NCBI GenBank assembly: GCA_913774665.1
Contig: CAJYHN010000014.1
Span: 1 to 64,000, forward strand
Direction of reading: 5' to 3'
Source of the DNA: an uncultured Microbacterium sp.
Lineage (GTDB): Bacteria > Actinomycetota > Actinomycetes > Actinomycetales > Microbacteriaceae
Length of the DNA stretch: 64,000 nt
In this document: positions 33,115-42,165 of the stretch, piece by piece
How positions within the stretch are numbered: position 1 is the stretch's first letter
Layout: each line of letters opens with the position of its first letter
The notes under the pieces: model-generated
The model's database searches: none
What the model saw: only the letters and a program-made list of their open reading frames with translations
What the model was told of the DNA's origin: nothing
Position numbers and translations under genes: made by a program

Positions 33115-33897
33115 ATGCCGATCCCCGCCGCCGGATACCCGCTCGCCGCCGCCCACAGCCCGCGCGTGCAGGTCGTCGAGACGACCGACTCCACGAACGC
33201 CGACGTGATCGCGGCGGTCTCCGCCGATCCCGAGGGCTGGCCCCACCTGTCGCTGCTCGTGACCGACGACCAGCGCGCCGGGCGCGGGCGGCTCGATCGC
33301 AGCTGGACGGCGCCGGCCGGAACAGCGCTGGCTGTGTCAGTCGTCGTCGATGCGGCGATGATCCCGATCGCGCAGCGCGGGTGGATCCCCCTGGTTGCGG
33401 GGGCCGCCATGACCCGTGCGGTGCGCGCGCAGCTCACCGGCCACGGCGGGACCGCCGAGCTGAAATGGCCGAACGACGTGCTCGTCGACGGCGGCAAGAT
33501 CTGCGGCATCCTCGCCGAGGTCGTTCCCGGGGCCCCCGACACGGTCGTGGTCGGGGCGGGCGTCAACACGCGGATGACCCGCGCCGATCTCCCCGTCACC
33601 ACGGCGACCTCGTTCGCCGCGATCGGCGCCGAGTGCGACGACGACCGTCTCCTCGCCGACTACCTCGACGACCTCGGCAAGATGCTCTCGCGTCTCGTGC
33701 ACGACGACGTCGAGCGCGTGCACTCCGAGATCGAGAAGCTCTGCGTCACCGTCGGCAAAGAGGTGACCGTTTCGCTGCCCGACGGCTCCACCCTCCAGGG
33801 CACGGCCACGCGCCTCGACCCGGACGGGCGCCTCGTCGTCGGGACCGGCACCATCGAGACCGTCGTCTCGGCCGGAGACGTGGTCCACGTCCGGTGA
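33115..33897 (+). CDS. birA: Biotin-[acetyl-CoA-carboxylase] ligase
   Basis: Attaches biotin to the carrier domain of the acyl-CoA carboxylase alpha subunit. The 260 residues contain the biotinyl-AMP loop GRGRLDR, the ATP/biotin site KWPNDVLVDGGKICGILAE, and a small C-terminal SH3-like domain. There is no N-terminal winged helix, so this is a ligase only and not a BirA-type repressor. It is divergent from the carboxylase beta gene, a functional pairing also known in mycobacteria. Confidence 0.94.
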   Translation: MPIPAAGYPLAAAHSPRVQVVETTDSTNADVIAAVSADPEGWPHLSLLVTDDQRAGRGRLDRSWTAPAGTALAVSVVVDAAMIPIAQRGWIPLVAGAAMTRAVRAQLTGHGGTAELKWPNDVLVDGGKICGILAEVVPGAPDTVVVGAGVNTRMTRADLPVTTATSFAAIGAECDDDRLLADYLDDLGKMLSRLVHDDVERVHSEIEKLCVTVGKEVTVSLPDGSTLQGTATRLDPDGRLVVGTGTIETVVSAGDVVHVR

Positions 33898-33944
33898 CGG
33901 CGAGGCCCTCCGCGTGGCACCGGCCCGCCGGGGCCCGCGCGTCG

Positions 33945-33950
33945 CACAAT
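33945..33950 (+). promoter_or_regulatory. Leaderless -10 box of the PH-domain gene
   Basis: CACAAT is followed by 6 nt and GTG 33957. Confidence 0.45.
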
Positions 33951-33956
33951 GAGACC

Positions 33957-34514
33957 GTGACCCAGCCGTCGAACTCGATCGGGCGCCCGCGGATGCCGGC
34001 GCCGGGAACGGCCGCGCCCGAGCTGCGCATCGCTCGACTGCGCTCGCACGCGCGGCGTCTGTTCTGGTCGGCGCTGCTGCTGATCGGCGTCGCGGGGGCG
34101 ACGGCCTTCTTCTACGACAACCTTCCCGCACCCTTCGAGAACTGGATGCTGCTGACCGCGGCGGGCGTGCTCGTCCTGCTGCTCGTGGTCATCCCCTACC
34201 TCGTGTGGCTCTCGCACACCTGGACCATCACGACGCGCCGCGTGATCGAGCGTTCCGGTCCGTTCGGGGCCAACCGACGCGAGGTCTCCCACGTGCGCGG
34301 GTACGCCATCGAGATGCGGCGCGGCATCCTGCAGCGGATGTGGGGCGCGGGCACGCTCTCGCTCTCGAACGGCGTGGAGCCTCCGCTGCGCCTGAAGAAC
34401 ATCCCGCACGCGGTGCTCGTCCACGAGACGCTCGTCGACCAGGTCGAGGTCAACCAGATCCTCGCCCACCGCGACGCGCAGACCCTCGGCTCCGGCGCCG
34501 TCGGCGGGCTCTGA
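33957..34514 (+). CDS. Membrane protein with bacterial PH domain
   Basis: A 185-residue protein with two transmembrane helices (~35-55 and ~62-85) and a bacterial PH (bPH2-type) domain from WTITTRRVIERSG (~92) to LSLSNG (~140). The N-terminus is Pro-rich and cytoplasmic. A similar small membrane protein lies between birA and purK in mycobacteria (Rv3278c, from memory). The biochemical function is unknown. Confidence 0.82.
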   Translation: MTQPSNSIGRPRMPAPGTAAPELRIARLRSHARRLFWSALLLIGVAGATAFFYDNLPAPFENWMLLTAAGVLVLLLVVIPYLVWLSHTWTITTRRVIERSGPFGANRREVSHVRGYAIEMRRGILQRMWGAGTLSLSNGVEPPLRLKNIPHAVLVHETLVDQVEVNQILAHRDAQTLGSGAVGGL

Positions 34515-34591
34515 CGGCACCGCGGCCACTTCCCGCCATCTCGATCGCGGAAGCCGTTCGGGTTCGGCTCGCGCCCCCGCGGGCGGCCCGA

Positions 34592-34597
34592 CAGAAT
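34592..34597 (+). promoter_or_regulatory. -10 box of purK
   Basis: CAGAAT lies 22 nt before ATG 34620. Unlike most neighbours, a short leader containing AAGGAG is left, so this gene appears to be conventionally led. Confidence 0.45.
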
Positions 34598-34619
34598 GGA
34601 TGCCGACGGAAGGAGCGGC

Positions 34620-35753
34620 ATGGCGCTGCGTGTCGGAGTGGTCGGTGGCGGACAGCTGGCGCGGATGATGATCGCGCCCGCCGTGGAGCTGGGGGTCGAG
34701 ATCCGCGTCCTCGCGGAGGACGAGGGCATGTCGGCGGCACTCGCCGCGACCGCCGTCGGCGACTACCGCGACGCCGAGACGGTGCTCGCCTTCGCCCGTG
34801 ACGTCGACGTCATCACCTTCGACCACGAGCACGTGCCGCAGGACGTGCTGGCGGCCCTGGTCGACGCCGGTGTCGCCGTCCACCCCGGACCCGCACCCCT
34901 CGGCGTCGCTCAGGACAAGCTCGTCATGCGCGCGAAGATGGCCGAGCTGGGGCTCCCTCAGCCCGACTGGGCCGCCGTGTCCACGGCATCCGATCTGCAG
35001 GAATTCCTCGACGCGCACGGCGGGCGAGCCGTGGTGAAGACGCCACGCGGCGGGTACGACGGCAAGGGCGTGCGGGTGGTCTCCGCCGCCACCGAAGCGG
35101 ACGACTGGTTCGCCGCGCTCGCCGAGGACGGCAACGGCGGCGCTCTGCTCGCGGAGGAACTGGTCGACTTCACCCGCGAACTGGCCCAGCAGGTCGCTCG
35201 ACGCCCCTCCGGCGAGGTGCGCGCGTACCCCGTCGTCGAGACCGTGCAGCGCGGAGGGGTCTGCGCCGAGGTCGTGGCTCCGGCTCCTCGCGCCGACGCC
35301 CGCGTCCAGCGCGTCGCGGCCGAGATCGGCGTCGCGGTCGCGGAAGGTCTGGGGGTGACCGGCATGCTCGCCGTCGAGCTGTTCGAGACGAGCGACCAGC
35401 GCATCCTCATCAACGAACTCGCCATGCGTCCGCACAACAGCGGTCACTGGACGCAGGACGGAGCGATCACGAGCCAGTTCGAGCAGCACCTGCGAGCGGT
35501 CCTCGACCTGCCCCTCGGATCGACGGATGCCGTGGCCCCGTGGACGGTCATGATCAACGTCCTGGGCGGCCCCGCCGAGGGCGGCCTCGACGAGCGGTTC
35601 GCCGCCGCCATGGCCGCGCACCCCGCCGCGAAGATCCACACCTACGGCAAGGCCCCGCGCCCGGGGCGCAAGGTGGGCCACGTCAACGTCATCGGCGAGA
35701 ACCTCGACGACGTCGTCTACGAGGGTCGCGCGGCCGCCGCGTTCTTCGACTGA
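34620..35753 (+). CDS. purK: N5-carboxyaminoimidazole ribonucleotide synthase
   Basis: An ATP-grasp enzyme that carboxylates AIR to N5-CAIR in purine synthesis. It has 377 residues. The N-terminal GGGQLARMM is at ~8-16, the ATP-grasp stretch is [15 protein letters not shown], and [14 protein letters not shown] forms the metal/ATP site. ATG 34620 follows AAGGAG at 6 nt; the upstream ATG at 34596 coincides with the promoter region. It is followed after 46 bp by purE, its partner in the pathway. Confidence 0.96.
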   Translation: MALRVGVVGGGQLARMMIAPAVELGVEIRVLAEDEGMSAALAATAVGDYRDAETVLAFARDVDVITFDHEHVPQDVLAALVDAGVAVHPGPAPLGVAQDKLVMRAKMAELGLPQPDWAAVSTASDLQEFLDAHGGRAVVKTPRGGYDGKGVRVVSAATEADDWFAALAEDGNGGALLAEELVDFTRELAQQVARRPSGEVRAYPVVETVQRGGVCAEVVAPAPRADARVQRVAAEIGVAVAEGLGVTGMLAVELFETSDQRILINELAMRPHNSGHWTQDGAITSQFEQHLRAVLDLPLGSTDAVAPWTVMINVLGGPAEGGLDERFAAAMAAHPAAKIHTYGKAPRPGRKVGHVNVIGENLDDVVYEGRAAAAFFD

Positions 35754-35787
35754 GCGCGCCGTTCCGAGATCTTCCAGCGAGCCGCCC

Positions 35788-35793
35788 TACCCT
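35788..35793 (+). promoter_or_regulatory. Leaderless -10 box of purE
   Basis: TACCCT is followed by 6 nt and GTG 35800. Confidence 0.5.
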
Positions 35794-35799
35794 GGACCG

Positions 35800-36315
35800 G
35801 TGACCCGGCCGCTGCATTCTTCCGAGACGCCCGTGGTCGGCGTCGTCATGGGCTCCGACTCCGACTGGCGCGTGATGAACGCCGCCAGCGAGGTGTTGAC
35901 CGAGTTCGGCATCCCGCACGAGGTCGAGGTGGTCTCCGCCCACCGCACCCCCGACAAGCTCGTCCGTTACGGGCGTGAGGCGCGCGGACGCGGGCTGCGC
36001 GCCATCATCGCGGGGGCCGGGGGAGCCGCGCACCTGCCCGGCATGCTGGCATCCGTCACCGCCCTCCCCGTCATCGGGGTTCCCGTGCAGCTGGCGACGC
36101 TCGACGGCCTCGACTCGCTGCTCTCGATCGTCCAGATGCCCGCGGGCATCCCGGTGGCGACCGTCTCGATCAACGGGGCGAAGAACGCCGGCCTCCTCGC
36201 CGCGCGGATCCTCGGCAGCGCCGACACCGCACTCGCCGAGCGCGTCGAGGCCTACGCGCGCGATCTCGAGGCGCAGGTCGAAGAGAAGAACCGACGCCTG
36301 AAGGACTCCCTATGA
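35800..36315 (+). CDS. purE: N5-carboxyaminoimidazole ribonucleotide mutase
   Basis: Class I PurE that converts N5-CAIR to CAIR. The 171 residues contain [10 protein letters not shown] (~17-26), [10 protein letters not shown] (the catalytic histidine loop) and [13 protein letters not shown]. The GTG start is supported by the leaderless promoter. The stop overlaps the LCP gene start by 4 bp, linking a purine gene to the cell-envelope cluster; the same order of purE and envelope genes is common in actinobacteria. Confidence 0.96.
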   Translation: MTRPLHSSETPVVGVVMGSDSDWRVMNAASEVLTEFGIPHEVEVVSAHRTPDKLVRYGREARGRGLRAIIAGAGGAAHLPGMLASVTALPVIGVPVQLATLDGLDSLLSIVQMPAGIPVATVSINGAKNAGLLAARILGSADTALAERVEAYARDLEAQVEEKNRRLKDSL

Positions 36316-37775
36316 CGCTCGCCGCCGCCCGGCCCCGCTCTCGGGCGCACGTCGTCGAGCAGCGCCCGATGCGTCATCCCGACGCGACCTCGCGGGCGGT
36401 CATGACCCGTCGCGGGTGGTGGCTCGTGGCGCTCAACTTTCTGCTGCCCGGTTCCGCTCAGGTTCTGGCGGGCAACAGGCGCCTCGGCCGATTCGGCCTC
36501 GGCGCCACCCTGGTGATGTGGACGATCCTCGTGCTCACCGGTCTCGGAGCACTGCTCATGCCGAGCGGACTGTTCGCCCTGGCGACCGGATCGTTCATCC
36601 CCGACTTCCTGTCGTGGTTCCGGCCGCTGCCGCTGACGCTCGTGCAGATCGCGCTCATCGCGTACGCCGTGCTCTGGATCGTGCTGACCATCGACACGTT
36701 GCGGTTGGTCCGTCTCGTGAAGGTCGGGCCCCTGTCCCGCGTCGCCATCGCCGTCGTCGCTGTGGCGCTGCTCGTCGTCTCCGGCTCGGGCGCGGCGTGG
36801 GCGGCGCAGGCGGCGGGAACGACCCGCGACACCTTCTCGGAGCTGTTCGCGCAGTCCGCCCCCGTCGTCCCGCCGTCCGACGGGTACTACAACATCCTCC
36901 TTCTGGGCGCCGACTCCGGCGAGGGGCGCGACTCCATGCGCTTCGACAGCATCTCGGTCGTCTCGATCAACGCCGACACCGGCGCGACGACCATCACGGG
37001 CATTCCGCGCGACATGCCGCACTTCCCGTTCGCCCCGGGGCCGATGCAGGACGAGTACCCCGACGGGCACACCGGATACGCCAACGCGACCTGCGGCTGG
37101 GGGAGCGGCATCAACCAGCTCCGCACCGAGGTCGAAGTGTGCCAGGACGGCAACAAGCTCTACCCCGGGACGAAGGAGCGCGGGACGGAGCCCGGGATCG
37201 AGGCGACGAAGGACGCCGCCGAGGGGATCATGGGCATTCAGATCCCGTACTACGTGCTGATCGACATGAAGGGCTTCGCCGACCTCATCGACGCGCTCGG
37301 CGGCGTCGACATCGACGTCAAGGAACGCCTGCCCAAGGGCGGCCCCGCCTACGACGGTCAGCCGGTCGACGACTGGGCCTTCGGCTGGGTCGAGCCCGGC
37401 CAGCAGCACATGGACGGCGACACCGCGCAGTGGTACGCCCGCTCGCGGTACACGACGAGCGATTTCGACCGCATGCGCCGCCAGCGCGAGCTGCAGGAGG
37501 CGATTCTCGCGCAGACCACCCCGCAGAACGTGCTGACTCACTTCCAGGATGTCGCCACCGCGGGCACCAATATCGTGCAGACGGATCTGCCGCAGGGCCT
37601 GATCGCCCCGACCCTCGTGAACCTTGCGATGAAGGCGAAGGGCCAGCCGGTCGGGACGCTCGAGCTGACCCCGGCGGGTGGTGTCGACGAGTTCGACCCC
37701 GACTTCGCCCAGGTGCAGCAGATGGTGCACGACAGACTGCACCCGGCAACCGAGACGGAGGCGCCCTCCTCGTGA
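36312..37775 (+). CDS. LytR-CpsA-Psr (LCP) family glycopolymer ligase
   Basis: Probably transfers undecaprenyl-linked glycopolymer to peptidoglycan outside the membrane. The 487-residue protein has an N-terminal cytoplasmic arm, four hydrophobic helices (~35-165) rather than the usual one, and an extracytoplasmic LCP domain (~190-430). The domain shows [25 protein letters not shown] and the conserved IPRDM. Downstream motifs [22 protein letters not shown] and [16 protein letters not shown] are standard for the family. It opens the glycan region and overlaps the next gene by 4 bp. Confidence 0.93.
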   Translation: MTLAAARPRSRAHVVEQRPMRHPDATSRAVMTRRGWWLVALNFLLPGSAQVLAGNRRLGRFGLGATLVMWTILVLTGLGALLMPSGLFALATGSFIPDFLSWFRPLPLTLVQIALIAYAVLWIVLTIDTLRLVRLVKVGPLSRVAIAVVAVALLVVSGSGAAWAAQAAGTTRDTFSELFAQSAPVVPPSDGYYNILLLGADSGEGRDSMRFDSISVVSINADTGATTITGIPRDMPHFPFAPGPMQDEYPDGHTGYANATCGWGSGINQLRTEVEVCQDGNKLYPGTKERGTEPGIEATKDAAEGIMGIQIPYYVLIDMKGFADLIDALGGVDIDVKERLPKGGPAYDGQPVDDWAFGWVEPGQQHMDGDTAQWYARSRYTTSDFDRMRRQRELQEAILAQTTPQNVLTHFQDVATAGTNIVQTDLPQGLIAPTLVNLAMKAKGQPVGTLELTPAGGVDEFDPDFAQVQQMVHDRLHPATETEAPSS

Positions 37776-38875
37776 CCGTGACCCTGCGCGTCGTGCTGGA
37801 CCAGCTCGTCGCCCCGACCTCCGTCGACCTCGCCGAGGCATCCGCCTCGTTGACCGAGGCCCTCATCGCCACCGCCCCCCGCGGATGCGACGTCGCTGCG
37901 ATCGTCCCCTCGCCCGGGATCGCCGACGGTGGCGCCATCGCCGGCCTGAGCTCTGAGACCCGTCTGTCGATGCGTCGCCGCGAGCTCGCGGCATCCTGGC
38001 AGCTCGGCGTCGCGCCCGGAATCGGCAAGGGGCTCATCCATTCGCCGACCCCGCTCGCGCCGCTCGTGCGCCACGACCGCGTCAACGAGACGCACCAGAT
38101 CGTGGTGACCCTGTGGGATCTGCGCGCGTGGGAGACCCCCGAGGAATTGCCCAGGGCCGAGGTCCTCGCCGCGCGCGCGCTGCTCTCGCGCGTGACCAAG
38201 CACGCGGACGCGGTGATCGTGCCCACGCACGCGATGGCCGAGCGCCTCGCCGAGGTGGCCAAGCCCAAGCTCGTCAAGAAACTGCGCGTGATCGGCGGCG
38301 CTCCCGCCGCGGGACTGCGCGTGCCCTCCGACGCCGTCGGGCGCCTGCGCGCCCTCGACCTGCCGCAGACCTTCGTCGCGACGGCCGGGGGGAGCGCGGT
38401 TTCCGACGCCCTCGGGAGCGGGTTCGCCGCCGTCGTCGCCGCGGGGTGGGAGGGCGACGTCGTCGTCCTCGACGTGCCCGAGGGGGACGAGCCCGCCGTG
38501 ATTGAGCTCGCCGCCGCTGCGGGGCTGGCGGAGGGGCGCGTACACGCCCGGGGCGCGCTCGACCGCTGGGACCGCGCGGCCGTGCTCTCGCACGCGGTGG
38601 TGTTCGTGGCCTCGTCCGCGCGCGCGGACTGGCCCTGGCGAGCGGTCGACGCCCTCGCCGTCGGCATCCCCGTCGCGGCGGTCGACGCCCCCGTGCTGCA
38701 CGAGGTGCTGGCGGATGCCGCGGCCTTCGCCCCGGCCGACGAGCTCGGTGCGGCGCTCTCCCGGGCCCTGGGGGAGGACGCCGAGCGCTTGCGTGTGCTG
38801 GCCGGCGACCGCGCCAAGGGATTCGCCTGGGGGGCCTCCGCCGACCGGGTGTGGGCGCTGCACGCGGAGCTGTGA
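37772..38875 (+). CDS. Glycosyltransferase, GT4-like
   Basis: A 367-residue protein resembling GT-B mannosyl-type transferases. It has an N-terminal acceptor domain with HSPTPLAPLVRH and DLRAWETPEE, a linker containing DAVIVPTHAMAERL (~145), and a C-terminal nucleotide-sugar domain. The usual EX7E region is weak (AVDALAVGIPVAAVDAPVLHEVL). GTG 37772 is coupled to the LCP stop. The sugar donor is unknown, but the LCP context points to wall glycopolymer assembly. Confidence 0.82.
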   Translation: MTVTLRVVLDQLVAPTSVDLAEASASLTEALIATAPRGCDVAAIVPSPGIADGGAIAGLSSETRLSMRRRELAASWQLGVAPGIGKGLIHSPTPLAPLVRHDRVNETHQIVVTLWDLRAWETPEELPRAEVLAARALLSRVTKHADAVIVPTHAMAERLAEVAKPKLVKKLRVIGGAPAAGLRVPSDAVGRLRALDLPQTFVATAGGSAVSDALGSGFAAVVAAGWEGDVVVLDVPEGDEPAVIELAAAAGLAEGRVHARGALDRWDRAAVLSHAVVFVASSARADWPWRAVDALAVGIPVAAVDAPVLHEVLADAAAFAPADELGAALSRALGEDAERLRVLAGDRAKGFAWGASADRVWALHAEL

Positions 38876-38887
38876 GGCGGGCGCCCC

Positions 38888-38893
38888 TATGCT
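38888..38893 (+). promoter_or_regulatory. Leaderless -10 box of a GT2 gene
   Basis: TATGCT is followed by 7 nt and ATG 38901. It overlaps the earlier ATG at 38889 and so fixes the start. Confidence 0.5.
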
Positions 38894-38900
38894 CGACAGC

Positions 38901-39848
38901 ATGACAGCGCGCGTCGGGATCGTCGTCCGTACCCGGCGGCGGCCGGACTTCCTTCGCCGCGCGCTGAGCGATATCGGTGCTCAGACGTTCGCAGAGCACC
39001 GTGTCATCGTGGTGAACGACGGGGGAGACCCCGGCGAGATCGAGGCGATCGTCGCGGAGGCCGCATTCGACGTCTCCGTCCTCCACATCGTCGACGGGCA
39101 GGGAGGACGGTGCGTCGCCGCGAATCGCGGCGTCCGCGAAGCCGGTACCGAGTACGTCGTGCTCCATGACGACGATGACCGGTGGCATCCCGAGTTCCTG
39201 TCCCGAACCGTCGCCTGGCTCGACGCGACGACTTCTGACGCGGCCGTCGCCGTGCCAACCGAGATCGTCTACGAAGAGAAGCGCGGCGGGGCGTGGGCCG
39301 AGGTCGGGCGTGCACCGTTCTGGGCGGGCATGCAACGTATCTCGCTGACCGAGATGCTCAGCGTCAACCGTGCCGTCCCCATCTCTGTGCTCTACCGGCG
39401 GTCGATCCACGACGAGATCGGCTGGTACGACGAGTCGCTCGACGCCGTCGAGGATTGGGATCTCTACCTTCGGATCCTCCGACACGGCGGGATCGGCTTT
39501 CTCCCCGGAGAAACGCTCGCTTTCTGGACGCAGAGACCGGATGCCGCCGGTCTCGACGCCAACAGCATGTTCGCCCTCACCGAGGCGCATGCCGCCGACG
39601 ATGCACGGGTGCGCGACCGGGCACTCGCGGAGTGGATCGGGCGTGAGGGCGACGGGTTGCCGTTGTATCTCGCTTCGCTTCATCGAGAGTTGACGAGCCA
39701 TATCGACGGGGCGATCGGTCACGCGTTGGAACGCTTCCGCGAGGAGATCCGCACGGACCTCCGCCGTGAAATCGACACGCACCAGCCGCTCTGGTCGCGT
39801 CTGCGGCGATGGCGTCGACGCATCGGCGGCGCGAGAGGGCGCACCTAG
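38901..39848 (+). CDS. Family 2 glycosyltransferase
   Basis: A 315-residue GT-A transferase. The nucleotide-binding start is VGIVVRTRRRPDFLRRAL, followed by VIVVNDGG, the metal motif LHDDDDRWHPEFL, and the acceptor-side motif DAVEDWDLYLRI (ED). The C-terminal ~70 residues are helical and charged and may contact other assembly proteins. It has its own leaderless promoter. The TAG stop is also the first half of the next gene's -10 box. Confidence 0.86.
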   Translation: MTARVGIVVRTRRRPDFLRRALSDIGAQTFAEHRVIVVNDGGDPGEIEAIVAEAAFDVSVLHIVDGQGGRCVAANRGVREAGTEYVVLHDDDDRWHPEFLSRTVAWLDATTSDAAVAVPTEIVYEEKRGGAWAEVGRAPFWAGMQRISLTEMLSVNRAVPISVLYRRSIHDEIGWYDESLDAVEDWDLYLRILRHGGIGFLPGETLAFWTQRPDAAGLDANSMFALTEAHAADDARVRDRALAEWIGREGDGLPLYLASLHRELTSHIDGAIGHALERFREEIRTDLRREIDTHQPLWSRLRRWRRRIGGARGRT

Positions 39849-39851
39849 AAT
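39846..39851 (+). promoter_or_regulatory. Leaderless -10 box of the 749-residue glycosyltransferase
   Basis: TAGAAT begins in the stop codon of the preceding gene and is 7 nt before ATG 39859. Confidence 0.55.
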
Positions 39852-39858
39852 CGGTGGA

Positions 39859-42108
39859 ATGCACGCAGGTCGGTTTCGATATGTCGTTCGCCGCCTTCGC
39901 GGGTCGAAGCTGCTGGGCTCGGCGATCCGGGGGGCGGACCGCTTCTGGTGGGCCCGAACGATCGCGCGTAGCACTCTCGTCGACCACGGCTACTACGCCG
40001 CCCAACTAGGCGTCAGGTGGGTTCCGCGGACGGCTGCCATCATGCATTACGTGACCCGCGGATTCCGTCGGGGGATGAGCCTGAACCCGCTCTTCGACGA
40101 CATCGTCGCCGGGGCGGAGCTGCCAGAGGTGCTTCGCGTGCCCGCTCTGTACGCGTACCTGCTGAGTGAGCGCGAGACCGTTCGCGTCCACCCCTGGTGG
40201 GACGCTGAGGAGTACGGCCGTGTGCACGGTGGCGCGGGGCTCGAGCACGCCTGGGCGAACATGGAGTCGGCAATCACCCTCCGGGCGGCGGGTCGATCGG
40301 TGACACTGTCCGTAGCAGAGGTGCGCCAGGTAGCCCTCCGCGGGGCGCGCTCCTGGCCTCGTCACCGCGCTCGCCCAGTGGTGCACCCCGCGACGGGCGC
40401 GAATGGCATCGTCCGACCGATTCAAGCTCGCGACCGCCGCTATGCACGCAAACTCTCGCAGGCCGCGTCCCGTGCCGTCGCCCCGCGGCACGAGGCAGTC
40501 GTGATCCCGCTCGTCGGCGTCGACGCGTCTCAGTGGGTGTCGGCTCACGTGCTCGCCACCGTCGTACCGGAAATCATTCTGCAGGGGCACCCTCGTCGGG
40601 CGGCCTGGACGCGAGTGATCGATGAAGCGAGCGCCGACCTGAACGTCCACACGGTGGTCGCCCTGGATCCCCGCGCGGAATTCACCGACGACGAGATCGA
40701 CGCACTGCTCGACGCGACCGATGACCGACATGTTGCGATGCCTGCGCAGCGAGCACACGATGGCACTGTTGATGGGCTTGGCGCGGCGGAGACGGGGGGA
40801 GCCGCGCCGTGGGCGATCCTTTGCGATCACCCCGTCGAGGACCTCGCCCCTCTTGATGCGATCATCTCGGCGCCGCTCCTGCACGGCAGGAGCCTCGCGC
40901 TCTCGCACGCGGTGTTGCGCGACGTGCTCGAAAGCGAGGCTCCCGTCTCCTGTGCCCAATTCGCTCGGGCGTTGAGACCCCGAGCGGGCGTGCGCGTCCT
41001 CACCACCGTCCGACCGGTCCTCGACGAACCGCTTCACATCTTCGACGAGAAGACACCGCGAGAGAGGGGCCGCACCGGCGACCGCCAGATCGCCGCTGCA
41101 ATCATCGAGCAGGTCGGCTTCGATCTGCTCGCGTGGCAGCCCGGCAACGGCGTCGCCATCGTGCCGTTCCTACGTTGGAGGCGCCCCCATCCGGACGCGC
41201 AGCGCTGGGCCATCAAAATCTGTGCGCCGGCCGGACGGCAGGGAGCCGTGTGGGGTGACATGCACTTCGCGCGGGGTCTCGCGTCCGCGTTGCGCCGACG
41301 CGGGCACACGGTCATCATCGATGCGTTCGACGCGCGGGATCGTCCGACGGCCTACCTCGACGACGTCAACATCGTCGTGCGTGGACCGTACCGCATAGAT
41401 CCGCTCAAGACCGGCATCAATCTGCAATGGATCATCAGCCATCCCGACGAGATCTCGCGGAACGAGCTGGTATCCTTCGACCGGGTCTTCGCGGCATCCG
41501 TCAGTTGGTCGGAACAGGTCGGCCGCCGTTGGGGCATCGAGATAACTCCCCTGTTGGAAGCGACCGACGTGGATCTCTTCACTCCCGGCGGTGTCGCCCG
41601 TACCGAGGAGATCGTGTTCGTCGGCACCGCGCGCGGCATCGCACGACCGAGCGTCGTGGCGCCGCTGAGAGCCGGCATCCCGGTTCGCGTCTACGGACCG
41701 GATTGGCGGCCGTTCATCCCTCACTCGGCCATTGCGGCGCGGGCGCTACCCCACGCAGACCTCGCTCGGCGCTACGAGTCGGCGTCGATTGTTCTCAACG
41801 ATCAATGGCCGGCGATGCGTCGTCACGGATTCATCGCCATGCGTCCCTTCGACGTGGTCGCCGTCGGGGGACGTGTGATCTCGGAGGACGTCGAAGGCAT
41901 CGGAGAGATCTTCGGCGGTGCGGTGGTCACCTACCGCGATGCGGAACATCTCGTCGAGTTACTGCGAACGGACCCCGAGACCCTCTTCCCCGATCGTGAG
42001 ACGCTGGCCCGTATCGCGGAGCGAGTCCGCAAGGAGCATTCGTTCGACGCGCGTGCGACCGTGTTGATAGAGGCGGCGCGGGACGCCGATCGCGGCCTTC
42101 GCCGTTGA
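39859..42108 (+). CDS. Large CgeB-like glycosyltransferase
   Basis: A 749-residue protein. The C-terminal third (~580-745) matches the glyco_trans_1_2 (CgeB/YkvP) type, with EEIVFVGTARG, VYGPDWRPF, and the donor-site segment MRPFDVVAVGGRVISEDVEG. The N-terminal ~150 residues contain an HGYYAAQLG...HYVTRGFRRGMSLNPLFD pattern typical of multidomain polymer glycosyltransferases. The middle ~200-450 is not recognised and may be a second, decayed GT-A module (VIPLVGVDASQWV, VVALDPRAEFTDDE). No transmembrane helix is seen. Probably adds one or two sugars to the surface polymer. Confidence 0.8.
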   Translation: MHAGRFRYVVRRLRGSKLLGSAIRGADRFWWARTIARSTLVDHGYYAAQLGVRWVPRTAAIMHYVTRGFRRGMSLNPLFDDIVAGAELPEVLRVPALYAYLLSERETVRVHPWWDAEEYGRVHGGAGLEHAWANMESAITLRAAGRSVTLSVAEVRQVALRGARSWPRHRARPVVHPATGANGIVRPIQARDRRYARKLSQAASRAVAPRHEAVVIPLVGVDASQWVSAHVLATVVPEIILQGHPRRAAWTRVIDEASADLNVHTVVALDPRAEFTDDEIDALLDATDDRHVAMPAQRAHDGTVDGLGAAETGGAAPWAILCDHPVEDLAPLDAIISAPLLHGRSLALSHAVLRDVLESEAPVSCAQFARALRPRAGVRVLTTVRPVLDEPLHIFDEKTPRERGRTGDRQIAAAIIEQVGFDLLAWQPGNGVAIVPFLRWRRPHPDAQRWAIKICAPAGRQGAVWGDMHFARGLASALRRRGHTVIIDAFDARDRPTAYLDDVNIVVRGPYRIDPLKTGINLQWIISHPDEISRNELVSFDRVFAASVSWSEQVGRRWGIEITPLLEATDVDLFTPGGVARTEEIVFVGTARGIARPSVVAPLRAGIPVRVYGPDWRPFIPHSAIAARALPHADLARRYESASIVLNDQWPAMRRHGFIAMRPFDVVAVGGRVISEDVEGIGEIFGGAVVTYRDAEHLVELLRTDPETLFPDRETLARIAERVRKEHSFDARATVLIEAARDADRGLRR

Positions 42109-42153
42109 CGGGATCGGCAGCCGGCCCCACAGGAGACGCGCGGCCCCGCCCCC

Positions 42154-42159
42154 TAAGCT
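42154..42159 (+). promoter_or_regulatory. Leaderless -10 box of the GT9 gene
   Basis: TAAGCT is followed by 6 nt and GTG 42166. Confidence 0.5.
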
Positions 42160-42165
42160 CGTTAC

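Noticed and set aside
33115-33897. BirA as a biotin-operon repressor
   Set aside because: There is no N-terminal DNA-binding domain and no bio genes or operator nearby.
36416-37771. Plus-strand frame starting inside the LCP gene and running on into the next glycosyltransferase gene
   Set aside because: Before GTG 37772 the translation is Arg-rich without domains and shadows LCP; only the part from 37772 is the real gene.
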